Assembly: GCA_007117555.1 (NCBI GenBank)
Contig: SKGI01000132.1
Span: forward strand, 1-7,237
Length of the DNA: 7,237 bases
Direction of reading: 5' to 3'
Origin: Candidatus Izemoplasma sp.
Lineage (GTDB): Bacteria; Bacillota_I; Bacilli_A; Izemoplasmatales; Izemoplasmataceae
In this document: positions 1 through 5,762 of the stretch, in pieces
Layout of the letters: each line of letters begins with the position of its first letter
Position numbering within the stretch: position 1 is the first letter of the stretch
Notes under the pieces: generated by a model
Told to the model about the DNA's origin: nothing
Database searches by the model: none
What the model saw: only the letters and a program-made list of their open reading frames with translations
Made by a program: the position numbers and the translations under genes

Positions 1-2
1 CC

Positions 3-98
3 GCCGCCATACTCGCATTTACAGCGGCTGTTTCATGGTGCGGACTGTATCGTTTGTTTGGAATTCAAACATGTCCAATTGACAAGTCATCTGATTAA
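3..98 (+). CDS. Possible C-terminal tail of an upstream gene (frame uncertain)
   Basis: All three plus frames are open from the window edge, so this call is tentative. The listed frame gives 31 residues, beginning AAILAFTAAVSWCGLY and ending in KSSD, and stops at TAA 96-98 directly before a terminator. It reads like a hydrophobic segment with a polar tail. Frame 1 runs to TGA 127-129 and also gives protein-like sequence (containing HGADCIVCLEF), but would have to read through the terminator hairpin. Frame 2 stops at 80-82, also a normal distance from the terminator. The terminator shows that a plus-strand transcript ends here. I do not recognise the family in any frame. Confidence 0.25.
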   Translation, partial: AAILAFTAAVSWCGLYRLFGIQTCPIDKSSD

Positions 99-125
99 AA
101 CCGTCTTAAATAAGGCGGTTTTTTC
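99..125 (+). terminator. Rho-independent terminator of the upstream transcript
   Basis: AACCGTCTT (99-107) pairs with AAGGCGGTT (112-120) around an AAAT loop, with one wobble pair, and is followed by a T run ending near 124. It separates the upstream gene from the GntR regulator gene. The orientation supports plus-strand termination. Confidence 0.85.
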
Positions 126-161
126 TTGAATATTTTAGATGACGAAGCTTACGAATGAAAC

Positions 162-174
162 ATTGTCATACAAT
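162..174. promoter_or_regulatory. FadR-type operator candidate (distal)
   Basis: ATTGT-CAT-ACAAT is a perfect 5-bp inverted repeat around a 3-base spacer. Its inner part, TTGTCATACAA, fits the TnGTnnnACnA operator pattern known for the FadR subfamily of GntR regulators. The gene 120 bp downstream encodes exactly that kind of regulator. Binding is inferred from motif and position only. Confidence 0.4.
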
Positions 175-198
175 TTATCTAGTTCAGCCCCGTTTTTC

Positions 199-227
199 TT
201 GCATATCCGCTTAAAATGTGTTACAAA
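199..227 (+). promoter_or_regulatory. Candidate promoter of the GntR gene with an overlapping operator-like element
   Basis: TTGCAT (199-204) lies 17 bp from TACAAA (222-227), which has an upstream TG in the extended -10 position (219-220). The match to consensus is modest, so this is a candidate only. The sequence ATGTGTTACAA (216-226) has the GT-N3-AC core of FadR-type operators and lies directly over the proposed -10. Repression by the downstream protein would fit that position. An alternative pair, TTACAA (221-226) with TATAGG (243-248), cannot be excluded. Confidence 0.33.
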
Positions 228-239
228 TATATTAACTTG

Positions 240-272
240 TATTATAGGTTGTGCTGAATAATACCTACAATA
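240..272. repeat. Inverted repeat ahead of the GntR gene
   Basis: TATTATAGGT (240-249) and ACCTACAATA (263-272) are inverted copies with 9 of 10 positions matching, separated by 13 bases. The repeat ends 7 bases before the Shine-Dalgarno sequence. It could be an operator with two widely spaced half-sites or a 5'-UTR hairpin. It has no T run after it, so it is not a terminator. Confidence 0.45.
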
Positions 273-279
273 GTTGAAC

Positions 280-284
280 GGAGG
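280..284 (+). promoter_or_regulatory. Ribosome binding site that fixes the GntR start
   Basis: GGAGG sits 7 bases before ATG 292. An in-frame TTG at 274 lies upstream of this site and cannot be served by it, so ATG 292 is the start. Confidence 0.85.
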
Positions 285-291
285 TCGACAT

Positions 292-1011
292 ATGAAACCT
301 AAAAGCAAAAGCCAAATAGTTTATGATTATATAGAAGAATTGATTATAAACGGTGAAATTAAACCAGGTGGCCGTCTGCCCTCAGAAGCAAGGCTGTGTG
401 AAATTATCGGAGTAAGTCGTGTTTCAGTGCGGGCTGGCATCGAAAAATTAAATGCCATCGGACTCGTTTATAAGAAAAAAGGTGGCGGCACTTATGTCAT
501 CAAACCAAGTAATGAAAACTATTTATCGGTTTTTACACCAACGTTGCTTCATAACACCGATTACATCGAATTACTCGAAATACGCCGCGCGCTTGATAGC
601 CTAGCTGTGCAACTTTGTGCGCAAAACATTACTGAGGCGGGGGCAAGAAAGCTACAAGCTATCGTCGAAGACATGGAACATGCTACAGAAGAAGATGATT
701 TTTTCAGTTTAGATAAAAAGTTCCATTTACTTATTTCAAAGTACTCCAAAAATCGCTTTTTGCATAATATTAATCTGATCATTTGGGATGTCATTCAAAA
801 GACACTCCGTGAAAACTATTTTGAAGTGATGACACCCGATCGCATCCAAAAACATCGGGGTATTTACGAAGCGCTTTTACATAAAGACAAAGATCTTGCG
901 AGCATCTATACCATTCGTCATCTTGAAGACATTATCGATACATTTAAGTGCGAGTATAATCAGGAAAGCCAATATGAAGCCATGCGCAAAACACGCCGGA
1001 AAAATTATTAA
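292..1011 (+). CDS. GntR-family transcriptional regulator, FadR subfamily (FCD domain)
   Basis: This is a 239-residue cytoplasmic DNA-binding regulator, a normal length for FadR-type proteins. Residues about 5-72 form the GntR winged helix-turn-helix, with the typical PGGRLPSEARL segment, recognition helix VSRVSVRAGIEKL and a GGGTYV wing. Residues about 90-220 form the all-helical FCD effector domain. It retains the usual metal-site residues: D141 and H145 (D-x3-H in LDKKFH), H188 (KHRG) and H210 (IRHLED). Members of this subfamily commonly sense metal-chelated carboxylates such as lactate, gluconate or glycolate, but the ligand cannot be read from this sequence. The gene is monocistronic: a terminator precedes it and another follows the stop. 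GT-N3-AC elements upstream suggest autoregulation. Control of the nearby gcv operon is possible but unsupported, because I found no convincing operator match in the gcv promoter. Confidence 0.92.
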   Translation: MKPKSKSQIVYDYIEELIINGEIKPGGRLPSEARLCEIIGVSRVSVRAGIEKLNAIGLVYKKKGGGTYVIKPSNENYLSVFTPTLLHNTDYIELLEIRRALDSLAVQLCAQNITEAGARKLQAIVEDMEHATEEDDFFSLDKKFHLLISKYSKNRFLHNINLIIWDVIQKTLRENYFEVMTPDRIQKHRGIYEALLHKDKDLASIYTIRHLEDIIDTFKCEYNQESQYEAMRKTRRKNY

Positions 1012-1019
1012 GAAAATAC

Positions 1020-1047
1020 AAAAAGAGACTTTCGAGTTTCTTTTTTT
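1020..1047 (+). terminator. Rho-independent terminator of the GntR gene (UUCG loop)
   Basis: An 11-bp stem (1020-1030 with 1035-1045, one G-T wobble) closes on a TTCG tetraloop. The T-rich 3' arm continues to 1047. It begins 9 bases after the GntR stop codon. Confidence 0.88.
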
Positions 1048-1057
1048 GTGATATAAT
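1030..1057 (+). promoter_or_regulatory. Promoter of the tRNA-Leu gene
   Basis: A perfect TATAAT (1052-1057) lies 9 bases before the mature tRNA 5' end at 1067. The best -35 candidate is the weak TTTCGA (1030-1035) at 16 bp. It falls within the loop and 3' arm of the preceding terminator. The -10 call is strong; the -35 call is weak. Confidence 0.7.
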
Positions 1058-1066
1058 AGTTTCTAG

Positions 1067-1150
1067 GCCAGCATGGTGGAATTGGTAGACACGCTAGACT
1101 CAAAATCTTGTGGGCTTACGCCCGTGTCGGTTCGAGTCCGACTGCTGGTA
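1067..1150 (+). tRNA. tRNA-Leu, anticodon CAA
   Basis: The 84-base gene folds as a class II tRNA with a long variable arm. The acceptor is 1067-1073 with 1143-1149 and discriminator A1150. The anticodon stem is 1094-1098 with 1106-1110, enclosing the loop CTCAAAA, with anticodon CAA at 1101-1103 (reads UUG). The variable arm is a GGGC/GCCC hairpin at about 1111-1125. The T arm is GTCGG-TTCGAGT-CCGAC (1126-1142). The long variable arm and A73 are leucine identity features. CCA is not encoded, so it must be added enzymatically. Two oddities are a T-T mismatch in the anticodon stem (1095 opposite 1109) and a G-T pair at the first acceptor position (1067 with 1149). It is a single gene with its own promoter and terminator. 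Confidence 0.95.
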
Positions 1151-1171
1151 TTATTTCTTTCATAACCGATG

Positions 1172-1196
1172 ACGCTACTTATAAGTGGCGTTTTTT
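1172..1196 (+). terminator. Rho-independent terminator of the tRNA-Leu transcript
   Basis: ACGCTACTT (1172-1180) pairs with AAGTGGCGT (1183-1191), with one wobble, followed by a run of six T (1191-1196). It lies 21 bases past the tRNA 3' end. Confidence 0.88.
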
Positions 1197-1281
1197 CTTA
1201 TTTATTTTTTAAGAACTGTAACATGCATCGTCAACAAAAATAAAACGTATTTAAAAAACTTTAGTGATAAGCAAAATTACC

Positions 1282-1310
1282 TTGAATGTGGCAATTCTAT
1301 ACGATATAAT
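1282..1310 (+). promoter_or_regulatory. Sigma-A promoter of the gcv operon
   Basis: TTGAAT (1282-1287) is separated by exactly 17 bp from a perfect TATAAT (1305-1310). Transcription should begin near 1316-1318, giving a leader of about 60 nt. A-tracts upstream (around 1236-1240, 1242-1245 and 1253-1258) resemble an UP element. Confidence 0.82.
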
Positions 1311-1320
1311 AGACAATGTT

Positions 1321-1364
1321 AGTGCTTACATTCAATACTCTCTTAAGCACTGCAATGTGTTGAA
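1321..1364 (+). promoter_or_regulatory. Structured gcvT leader, potential H-type pseudoknot
   Basis: AGTGCTTA (1321-1328) and TAAGCACT (1344-1351) form a perfect 8-bp stem. The enclosed loop contains TTCAATAC (1331-1338), which pairs over 8 bp (one U-G wobble) with GTGTTGAA (1357-1364). That second strand overlaps the first two bases of the AAGGAG ribosome binding site. Connecting segments are 2, 5 and 5 nt, compatible with an H-type pseudoknot. A competing 5-bp pairing, ACATT (1328-1332) with AATGT (1354-1358), is also possible. I do not recognise a known riboswitch class. The 8-bp repeat alone could instead be a DNA operator just downstream of the start site. Confidence 0.5.
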
Positions 1365-1368
1365 GGAG
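1363..1368 (+). promoter_or_regulatory. Ribosome binding site that fixes the gcvT start
   Basis: AAGGAG lies 9 bases before ATG 1378. The frame stays open back to GTG 1264, but that codon is upstream of the promoter, so it cannot be on the mRNA from this promoter. Confidence 0.88.
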
Positions 1369-1377
1369 TGTGACTTT

Positions 1378-2463
1378 ATGAAACGAACGGTTCTTTACGA
1401 CACCCATGTTGAACTCGGTGCAAAAATGGTTGATTTTGCTGGATATTTGATGCCGCTTGTCTACTCGAGTATCACGGAGGAGCATCAAGCAGTACGTCAA
1501 GAAGCCGGCTTATTTGATGTGTCTCATATGGGAGAAATTCGGATTGTGGGATCTGAAGCGAGTGATCTAGTGGACATGTTGTTCACAAACAATACACGCG
1601 CTATGACAGCCAATCAAGTGCTTTATGGCATGTTTTGTACGCCAGAAGGGGGCGTCGTCGATGATTTACTCGTCTATAAGGTTAACGATCAAAACTTTCT
1701 ATTAGTCGTAAACGCCGCGAACATCGAGAAAGATTTGGCTTGGATTCATGCGCATAATACGTATGACGCACATGTTCTTGATGAAAGCGAACAAACAAGT
1801 GAGTGTGCTTTACAAGGACCTAAAGCGCAAGCGATGTTACAAAAAACAACATCTTATGATCTTGACACGCTTAAGTTTTTCACGTTTGAAGAGATGGAAA
1901 TATTAGGACAACCTTGCCTTGTCTCAAGAACGGGCTATACGGGTGAAGATGGGTTTGAAATTTATGGTTCACACGAAACGATTCACTTAATTTTTGAAAC
2001 TCTGCTTGCGGATCATCCCACCTTAAAACCGTGTGGATTAGGTTGTCGGGACACGCTTCGTTTTGAGGTTGCCTTGCCATTATATGGCCACGAACTTTCA
2101 AAAACGATTACCCCGATTGAGGCGGGACTCGGGTTTGCGGTTTCTTTTGCGAAGAAAGATTTTATCGGTCGTGAAGCACTACTTAAGCAAAAAGAAAGTA
2201 AACCAACACGCCGTATTGTTGGCTTAGAGTTGCTTGAAAAAGGCGTGCTGCGTGAAGGCTATGAAGTTTATGCGAATGACGCCCTTGTCGGTCATGTAAC
2301 GACAGGCTATTTGAGTCCAAGTACAGGTTTGAGTGTGGCGATGGCACTCATCGATAAACCGCACGATAAAAAAGACACACTTTTAGAGGTTGCAATTCGG
2401 AAGAAGCGTGTTAAAGTAAAAGTGAGAAATAAAAAATTTTATGAAAAGCACTATAATAAATAG
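1378..2463 (+). CDS. gcvT: Glycine cleavage system T protein (aminomethyltransferase)
   Basis: GcvT takes the aminomethyl group from lipoyl-GcvH, releases ammonia and forms 5,10-methylene-tetrahydrofolate in the cytoplasm (EC 2.1.2.10). The 361-residue product has the usual length. Family landmarks in order are [21 protein letters not shown] (near 6-26), [11 protein letters not shown] (44-54), [10 protein letters not shown] (91-100, containing the conserved folate-site aspartate D95/D96), [14 protein letters not shown] (183-196) and [17 protein letters not shown] (224-240). A C-terminal barrel domain follows FIGREAL. The last 20 residues are unusually lysine/arginine-rich. It is the first gene of gcvT-H-PA-PB; the gcvH ribosome binding site overlaps its TAG stop, so translation is probably coupled. 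Upstream it has its own promoter and a structured leader. Confidence 0.97.
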   Translation: MKRTVLYDTHVELGAKMVDFAGYLMPLVYSSITEEHQAVRQEAGLFDVSHMGEIRIVGSEASDLVDMLFTNNTRAMTANQVLYGMFCTPEGGVVDDLLVYKVNDQNFLLVVNAANIEKDLAWIHAHNTYDAHVLDESEQTSECALQGPKAQAMLQKTTSYDLDTLKFFTFEEMEILGQPCLVSRTGYTGEDGFEIYGSHETIHLIFETLLADHPTLKPCGLGCRDTLRFEVALPLYGHELSKTITPIEAGLGFAVSFAKKDFIGREALLKQKESKPTRRIVGLELLEKGVLREGYEVYANDALVGHVTTGYLSPSTGLSVAMALIDKPHDKKDTLLEVAIRKKRVKVKVRNKKFYEKHYNK

Positions 2464-2474
2464 GAGGATGTGCC

Positions 2475-2849
2475 ATGAATATCCCGAAAGATTTGTACTA
2501 CACTGAAACACATGAATGGGTTCGTATTGAGGATGGGTTTGCTTATATCGGTATCACCGATTATGCGCAAGATTCTCTTGGAGAAATCGTCTTCATCGAG
2601 TTACCAGAAGAAAATGATCAAGTCACACAGTTCTCTGAGTTTGCGGCCATTGAATCGGTTAAAGCGGCTTCAGACATTAACGCCCCACTATCTGGAGTTG
2701 TTGTGACCGTCAACGAGGAACTTGAAGATAATCCAGAATTACTCAATGAAGATCCGTACGAGAACTGGATTATGAAAATTGAAATTGAAGATAAGTTAGA
2801 GTTAAACAAACTGCTAAACGCAGAAGAGTACGCTGAAGTTTGTGAGTAA
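2475..2849 (+). CDS. gcvH: Glycine cleavage system H protein (lipoyl carrier)
   Basis: GcvH carries the lipoyl arm that shuttles the aminomethyl intermediate between the P, T and L proteins. The 124 residues match the normal family length. The lipoylation site is K63 in the motif ESVKAASDI, and the N-terminal THEWVR and [20 protein letters not shown] segments are typical. AGGAGG at 2462-2467 is 7 bases before the ATG and shares bases with the gcvT stop. In B. subtilis gcvH lies outside the gcvT-gcvPA-gcvPB operon; here all four are together, which should keep carrier and enzymes in step. In some Bacillota GcvH is also the entry point for lipoate transfer to other complexes; whether that applies here cannot be seen. 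Confidence 0.97.
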   Translation: MNIPKDLYYTETHEWVRIEDGFAYIGITDYAQDSLGEIVFIELPEENDQVTQFSEFAAIESVKAASDINAPLSGVVVTVNEELEDNPELLNEDPYENWIMKIEIEDKLELNKLLNAEEYAEVCE

Positions 2850-2875
2850 TTACGCTATAACTTAGGAGTGGTTAG

Positions 2876-4210
2876 ATGTTCAAATATCTACCCCATACGC
2901 ATGAAGACATCGCTGCGATGCTTAAAACGATCGGCGTCGATGATATTGATGCGCTTTTTGGGGATGTTCCAAAATCATTGCGCAATCAAGAGATAAAGAT
3001 TCCTAACAGCCTCTCAGAAATTGAGATGCACCAACACTTTTATACCTTGTCAAAAATGAACACCCCACTGATCCCGTTTATGGGCGCAGGGGCCTATGAT
3101 CATTACACGCCTAGTGTCATTCGTCATCTCATTGAACGCCAAGAATTTCTTACAGCGTATACACCGTATCAACCAGAAATTTCACAAGGAACATTGCAGT
3201 ATATTTTTGAGTTTCAAAGCATGATTACGCAATTGACTGGGTTGGATGTTGCGAATGCATCGATGTATGATGGGGCCACCGCAACAGGTGAAGCGATGTT
3301 TATGGCTTGCGCGCTCGCAAAAAAAGAGACAATATTTATCAGTCGTACCGTCAACCCTAACATTATCAACGTCGTCAAAACGTATGCTGAGTATAAAGGC
3401 ATTCATGTCGAAATGATTGAGGAAGAAGCGGGTCAAACGTCACGGGCGGCTCTTCAAGAGAAACTTGCTAGTACGCCGACTGCAGGTCTCATTGTGCAAA
3501 CGCCGAATGTGTATGGATTTCTTGAAGATTTGACGGGTGTTAAAGAAGCACTAGAACAACACAAAGCTTTACTTATCATCAATCAAGACCCATCAACTTT
3601 ATCTCACTTAAAAACACCCCATGCCTGGGGTGCTGATATTGCGATAGGCGAGTGTCAAACATTAGGTGTGCCACTCTCTTTTGGCGGACCTTACATCGGC
3701 TACATGGCGACACGCACAAAATACATGCGCAAAATGCCTGGCCGCATTTGCGGTGTTACGAAAGATACCGATGGTAAACGTGCGTTTGTTTTGACGTTGC
3801 AGGCACGTGAACAACACATTCGTCGTGATAAAGCAAACTCAAATATTTGTTCAAACCAAAGTCTTTTAGCCCTGTTTGTGACCATTTATATGAGCATTAT
3901 GGGTAAAAAAGGTGTTTATGAAGTCCAACAACGTTCATACGATAATGCCCATTATCTTTATGAAAAATTACTGGCATTACCGACTTTTAGCGCTTATGCA
4001 GACCAACCATTTTTTAAAGAGTTCACCGTACGCACCACATTAGATGTTTCAGCGATGAATCAAGCCTTGCAAGCGGCCGGTTATCTTGGGCCATTGCCGT
4101 TTTCAAAGTTTGATTCGAGTAAACAAGATCTCGTCACGTTCGCATTAACTGAAAAACGCACCAAGCAAGAAATAGATGCAGTGCTTGATATCATTCGGGA
4201 GGTGGCATAA
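2876..4210 (+). CDS. gcvPA: Glycine dehydrogenase (decarboxylating) subunit 1
   Basis: This is the N-terminal half of the split P protein, which with GcvPB forms the PLP-dependent glycine decarboxylase (EC 1.4.4.2). The 444 residues match the Gram-positive GcvPA length. Landmarks are FMGAGAYDHYTP (68-79), TAYTPYQPEISQGTLQ (93-108), MYDGATATGEA (130-140), SFGGPYIGYMATR (268-280) and the conserved block from GRICGVTKDTDGKR through QHIRRDKANSNICSNQ (289-328). The PLP-bearing lysine is not expected in this subunit, and the usual lysine motif is absent. AGGAG (2864-2868) lies 7 bases before ATG. Its TAA stop overlaps the gcvPB ATG by one base (TAATG), a coupling arrangement suited to equal amounts of the two subunits. 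Confidence 0.97.
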   Translation: MFKYLPHTHEDIAAMLKTIGVDDIDALFGDVPKSLRNQEIKIPNSLSEIEMHQHFYTLSKMNTPLIPFMGAGAYDHYTPSVIRHLIERQEFLTAYTPYQPEISQGTLQYIFEFQSMITQLTGLDVANASMYDGATATGEAMFMACALAKKETIFISRTVNPNIINVVKTYAEYKGIHVEMIEEEAGQTSRAALQEKLASTPTAGLIVQTPNVYGFLEDLTGVKEALEQHKALLIINQDPSTLSHLKTPHAWGADIAIGECQTLGVPLSFGGPYIGYMATRTKYMRKMPGRICGVTKDTDGKRAFVLTLQAREQHIRRDKANSNICSNQSLLALFVTIYMSIMGKKGVYEVQQRSYDNAHYLYEKLLALPTFSAYADQPFFKEFTVRTTLDVSAMNQALQAAGYLGPLPFSKFDSSKQDLVTFALTEKRTKQEIDAVLDIIREVA

Positions 4211-5664
4211 TGTACTACGATAAGTTGATTTTTGATTTATCCACCGAAGGCCGAAAAGGATACACACTACCTAAAGCTGAGGTTAAACGATACGATTTGC
4301 CAAAATCAACCTACTTGCGCGATGACTGTCCAGGCTTACCTGAAGTGAGTGAACTTGAAGTAGTTCGTCATTATACCAACGTCAGTTTTAAAAATTTTGG
4401 CATTGAAAAAGGCTTTTATCCGCTTGGCTCGTGTACGATGAAGTACAATCCAAAAATCAATCAAGACATGGCCAACTTACCTGCTTTTGCGTCATTGCAT
4501 CCTTATCAGCCAATCGATACCGTTCAAGGTGTGCTAAAAGTTTATCACGATACACAAACATGGCTTTCAGAAATTAGTGGTTTAGATACATTTACATTGA
4601 ATCCCTATGCGGGTGCACATGGTGAACTGATTGGTTTAATGATTATTAAAGCATACCATCGTGACCGTGGCGATTCGAAACGGACGAAAATTATCGTGCC
4701 AGATTCTGCCCATGGGACAAATCCCGCATCAGCCACAGTTGCTGGCCTTGAAAGTGTGGAAGTAAAGTCAAACCCTGATGGCACCGTAAACCTTGCGGAT
4801 TTAAAAGCCGTTCTTGGGGACGACATCGCAGGGATTATGCTTACCAATCCAAATACGGTCGGTATTTTTGAAAAAGATATTTTAGAAATTGCCCGGTTAG
4901 TTCATGAAGCTGGTGGGTTATTGTATTACGATGGTGCAAATTTGAACCCCTTACTCGGTGTCGCACGACCCGGTGATATGGGCTTTGATATTATGCACAT
5001 CAACTTGCATAAAACATTTTCTACCCCTCACGGCGGCGGCGGACCGGGTTCTGGGCCAGTCGGTGTGACCAAGGCACTTAAGCCTTACTTACCTAAACCC
5101 GTTGTAGAAAAACAAGGGGATCAATATGTGATCATCGATGAACCTAAAACAACACTCGGACAAATATCACATTTTTATGGCAATATCGGTGTGGTACTTA
5201 AAGCGTACACCTATATACTGTCAATGGGTCGTGAACATTTACCAGAAATCGCTAAGTATAGCACCTTGAATGCCAATTATATCAAAGAATCATTGAAAGA
5301 TGTGTACCAATTACCGATTGAAGGTATTTGTAAACATGAGTTTGTCTTTGATGGCTTAAAGGATAAGTCAACTGGGGTGACAACACTCGATGTCGCTAAA
5401 CGCTTACTCGATTTTGATGTCCATCCACCGACGATTTTCTTCCCACTGGTGTTTAAGCAAACCATTATGATTGAGCCGCCTGAAACTGAATCAAAACAAA
5501 CCATTGATCATTTTATCTCAATCATGCGTCAAGTAGCTTTAGAAGCAAGTCAAGAACCAGATAAAGTGAAGGGTGCGCCGTATAACACCGTCGTTAAACG
5601 CCTTGATGAAGCGTTAGCCGCAAGAAAACCGATTGTCAAATACAAAGACTTAGAAACGAACTAA
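4210..5664 (+). CDS. gcvPB: Glycine dehydrogenase (decarboxylating) subunit 2, PLP-binding
   Basis: This is the C-terminal half of the split P protein, carrying the cofactor. Glycine forms a Schiff base with PLP, loses CO2, and the aminomethyl group goes to lipoyl-GcvH. The 484-residue length is normal. The PLP lysine is K268 in NLHKTFSTPHGGGGPG (265-280), with the glycine-rich loop just after it. Other landmarks are YPLGSCTMKYNPK (70-82), NPYAGAHGEL (131-140), PDSAHGTNPASA (164-175) and YDGANLNPLLG (240-250). GGGAGG (4197-4202), inside the end of gcvPA, is 7 bases before the start. It is the last gene of the operon, followed by a strong terminator. No lipoamide dehydrogenase gene (L protein) is present nearby. 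Confidence 0.97.
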   Translation: MYYDKLIFDLSTEGRKGYTLPKAEVKRYDLPKSTYLRDDCPGLPEVSELEVVRHYTNVSFKNFGIEKGFYPLGSCTMKYNPKINQDMANLPAFASLHPYQPIDTVQGVLKVYHDTQTWLSEISGLDTFTLNPYAGAHGELIGLMIIKAYHRDRGDSKRTKIIVPDSAHGTNPASATVAGLESVEVKSNPDGTVNLADLKAVLGDDIAGIMLTNPNTVGIFEKDILEIARLVHEAGGLLYYDGANLNPLLGVARPGDMGFDIMHINLHKTFSTPHGGGGPGSGPVGVTKALKPYLPKPVVEKQGDQYVIIDEPKTTLGQISHFYGNIGVVLKAYTYILSMGREHLPEIAKYSTLNANYIKESLKDVYQLPIEGICKHEFVFDGLKDKSTGVTTLDVAKRLLDFDVHPPTIFFPLVFKQTIMIEPPETESKQTIDHFISIMRQVALEASQEPDKVKGAPYNTVVKRLDEALAARKPIVKYKDLETN

Positions 5665-5672
5665 TTGATTAG

Positions 5673-5703
5673 AAAAGGACAAGACGACCGTTTTGTCCTT
5701 TTT
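5673..5703 (+). terminator. Rho-independent terminator of the gcv operon
   Basis: A 13-bp stem (5673-5685 with 5690-5702, one G-T wobble) encloses a GACC loop and ends in a T run (5699-5703). It begins 8 bases after the gcvPB stop. The 5' side is A-rich, but the T run marks plus-strand use. Confidence 0.92.
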
Positions 5704-5762
5704 CACAAGTTCAAGAAAGTATTCACGCAAGTGCATGGTATTCGCTTAAGGAGCGTGTTAGG

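Noticed and set aside
274..291. N-terminal extension of the GntR protein from TTG 274
   Set aside because: It would encode the Shine-Dalgarno sequence itself (GGAGG at 280-284), and ATG 292 is correctly spaced from that site.
284..294. Adjacent SalI and NdeI recognition sequences at the GntR start codon, resembling a cloning junction
   Set aside because: Flanking sequence is natural on both sides, with continuous regulatory and coding features and no vector sequence. Most likely chance.
561..794. Minus-strand open frame inside the GntR gene, and similar antisense frames at 1297-1500, 1880-2101, 2618-2809, 3182-3436, 3700-3885, 4605-4847, 5277-5504 and 6029-6235
   Set aside because: All lie opposite well-recognised genes, give no recognisable protein, and are explained as shadows of the sense coding sequence.
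1067..1200. tRNA-like element as part of a T-box or other leader regulating gcv
   Set aside because: It is a complete, properly folding tRNA with discriminator, followed by its own terminator. No T-box specifier or antiterminator is seen before gcvT.
1264..1377. N-terminal extension of GcvT from GTG 1264
   Set aside because: The extension overlaps the TTGAAT/TATAAT promoter and has no ribosome binding site. The standard GcvT N-terminus starts at ATG 1378, which has AAGGAG before it.
2512..2706. Second plus-strand open frame within gcvH
   Set aside because: It is an out-of-frame shadow of gcvH, with low-complexity serine-rich translation and no separate ribosome binding site.
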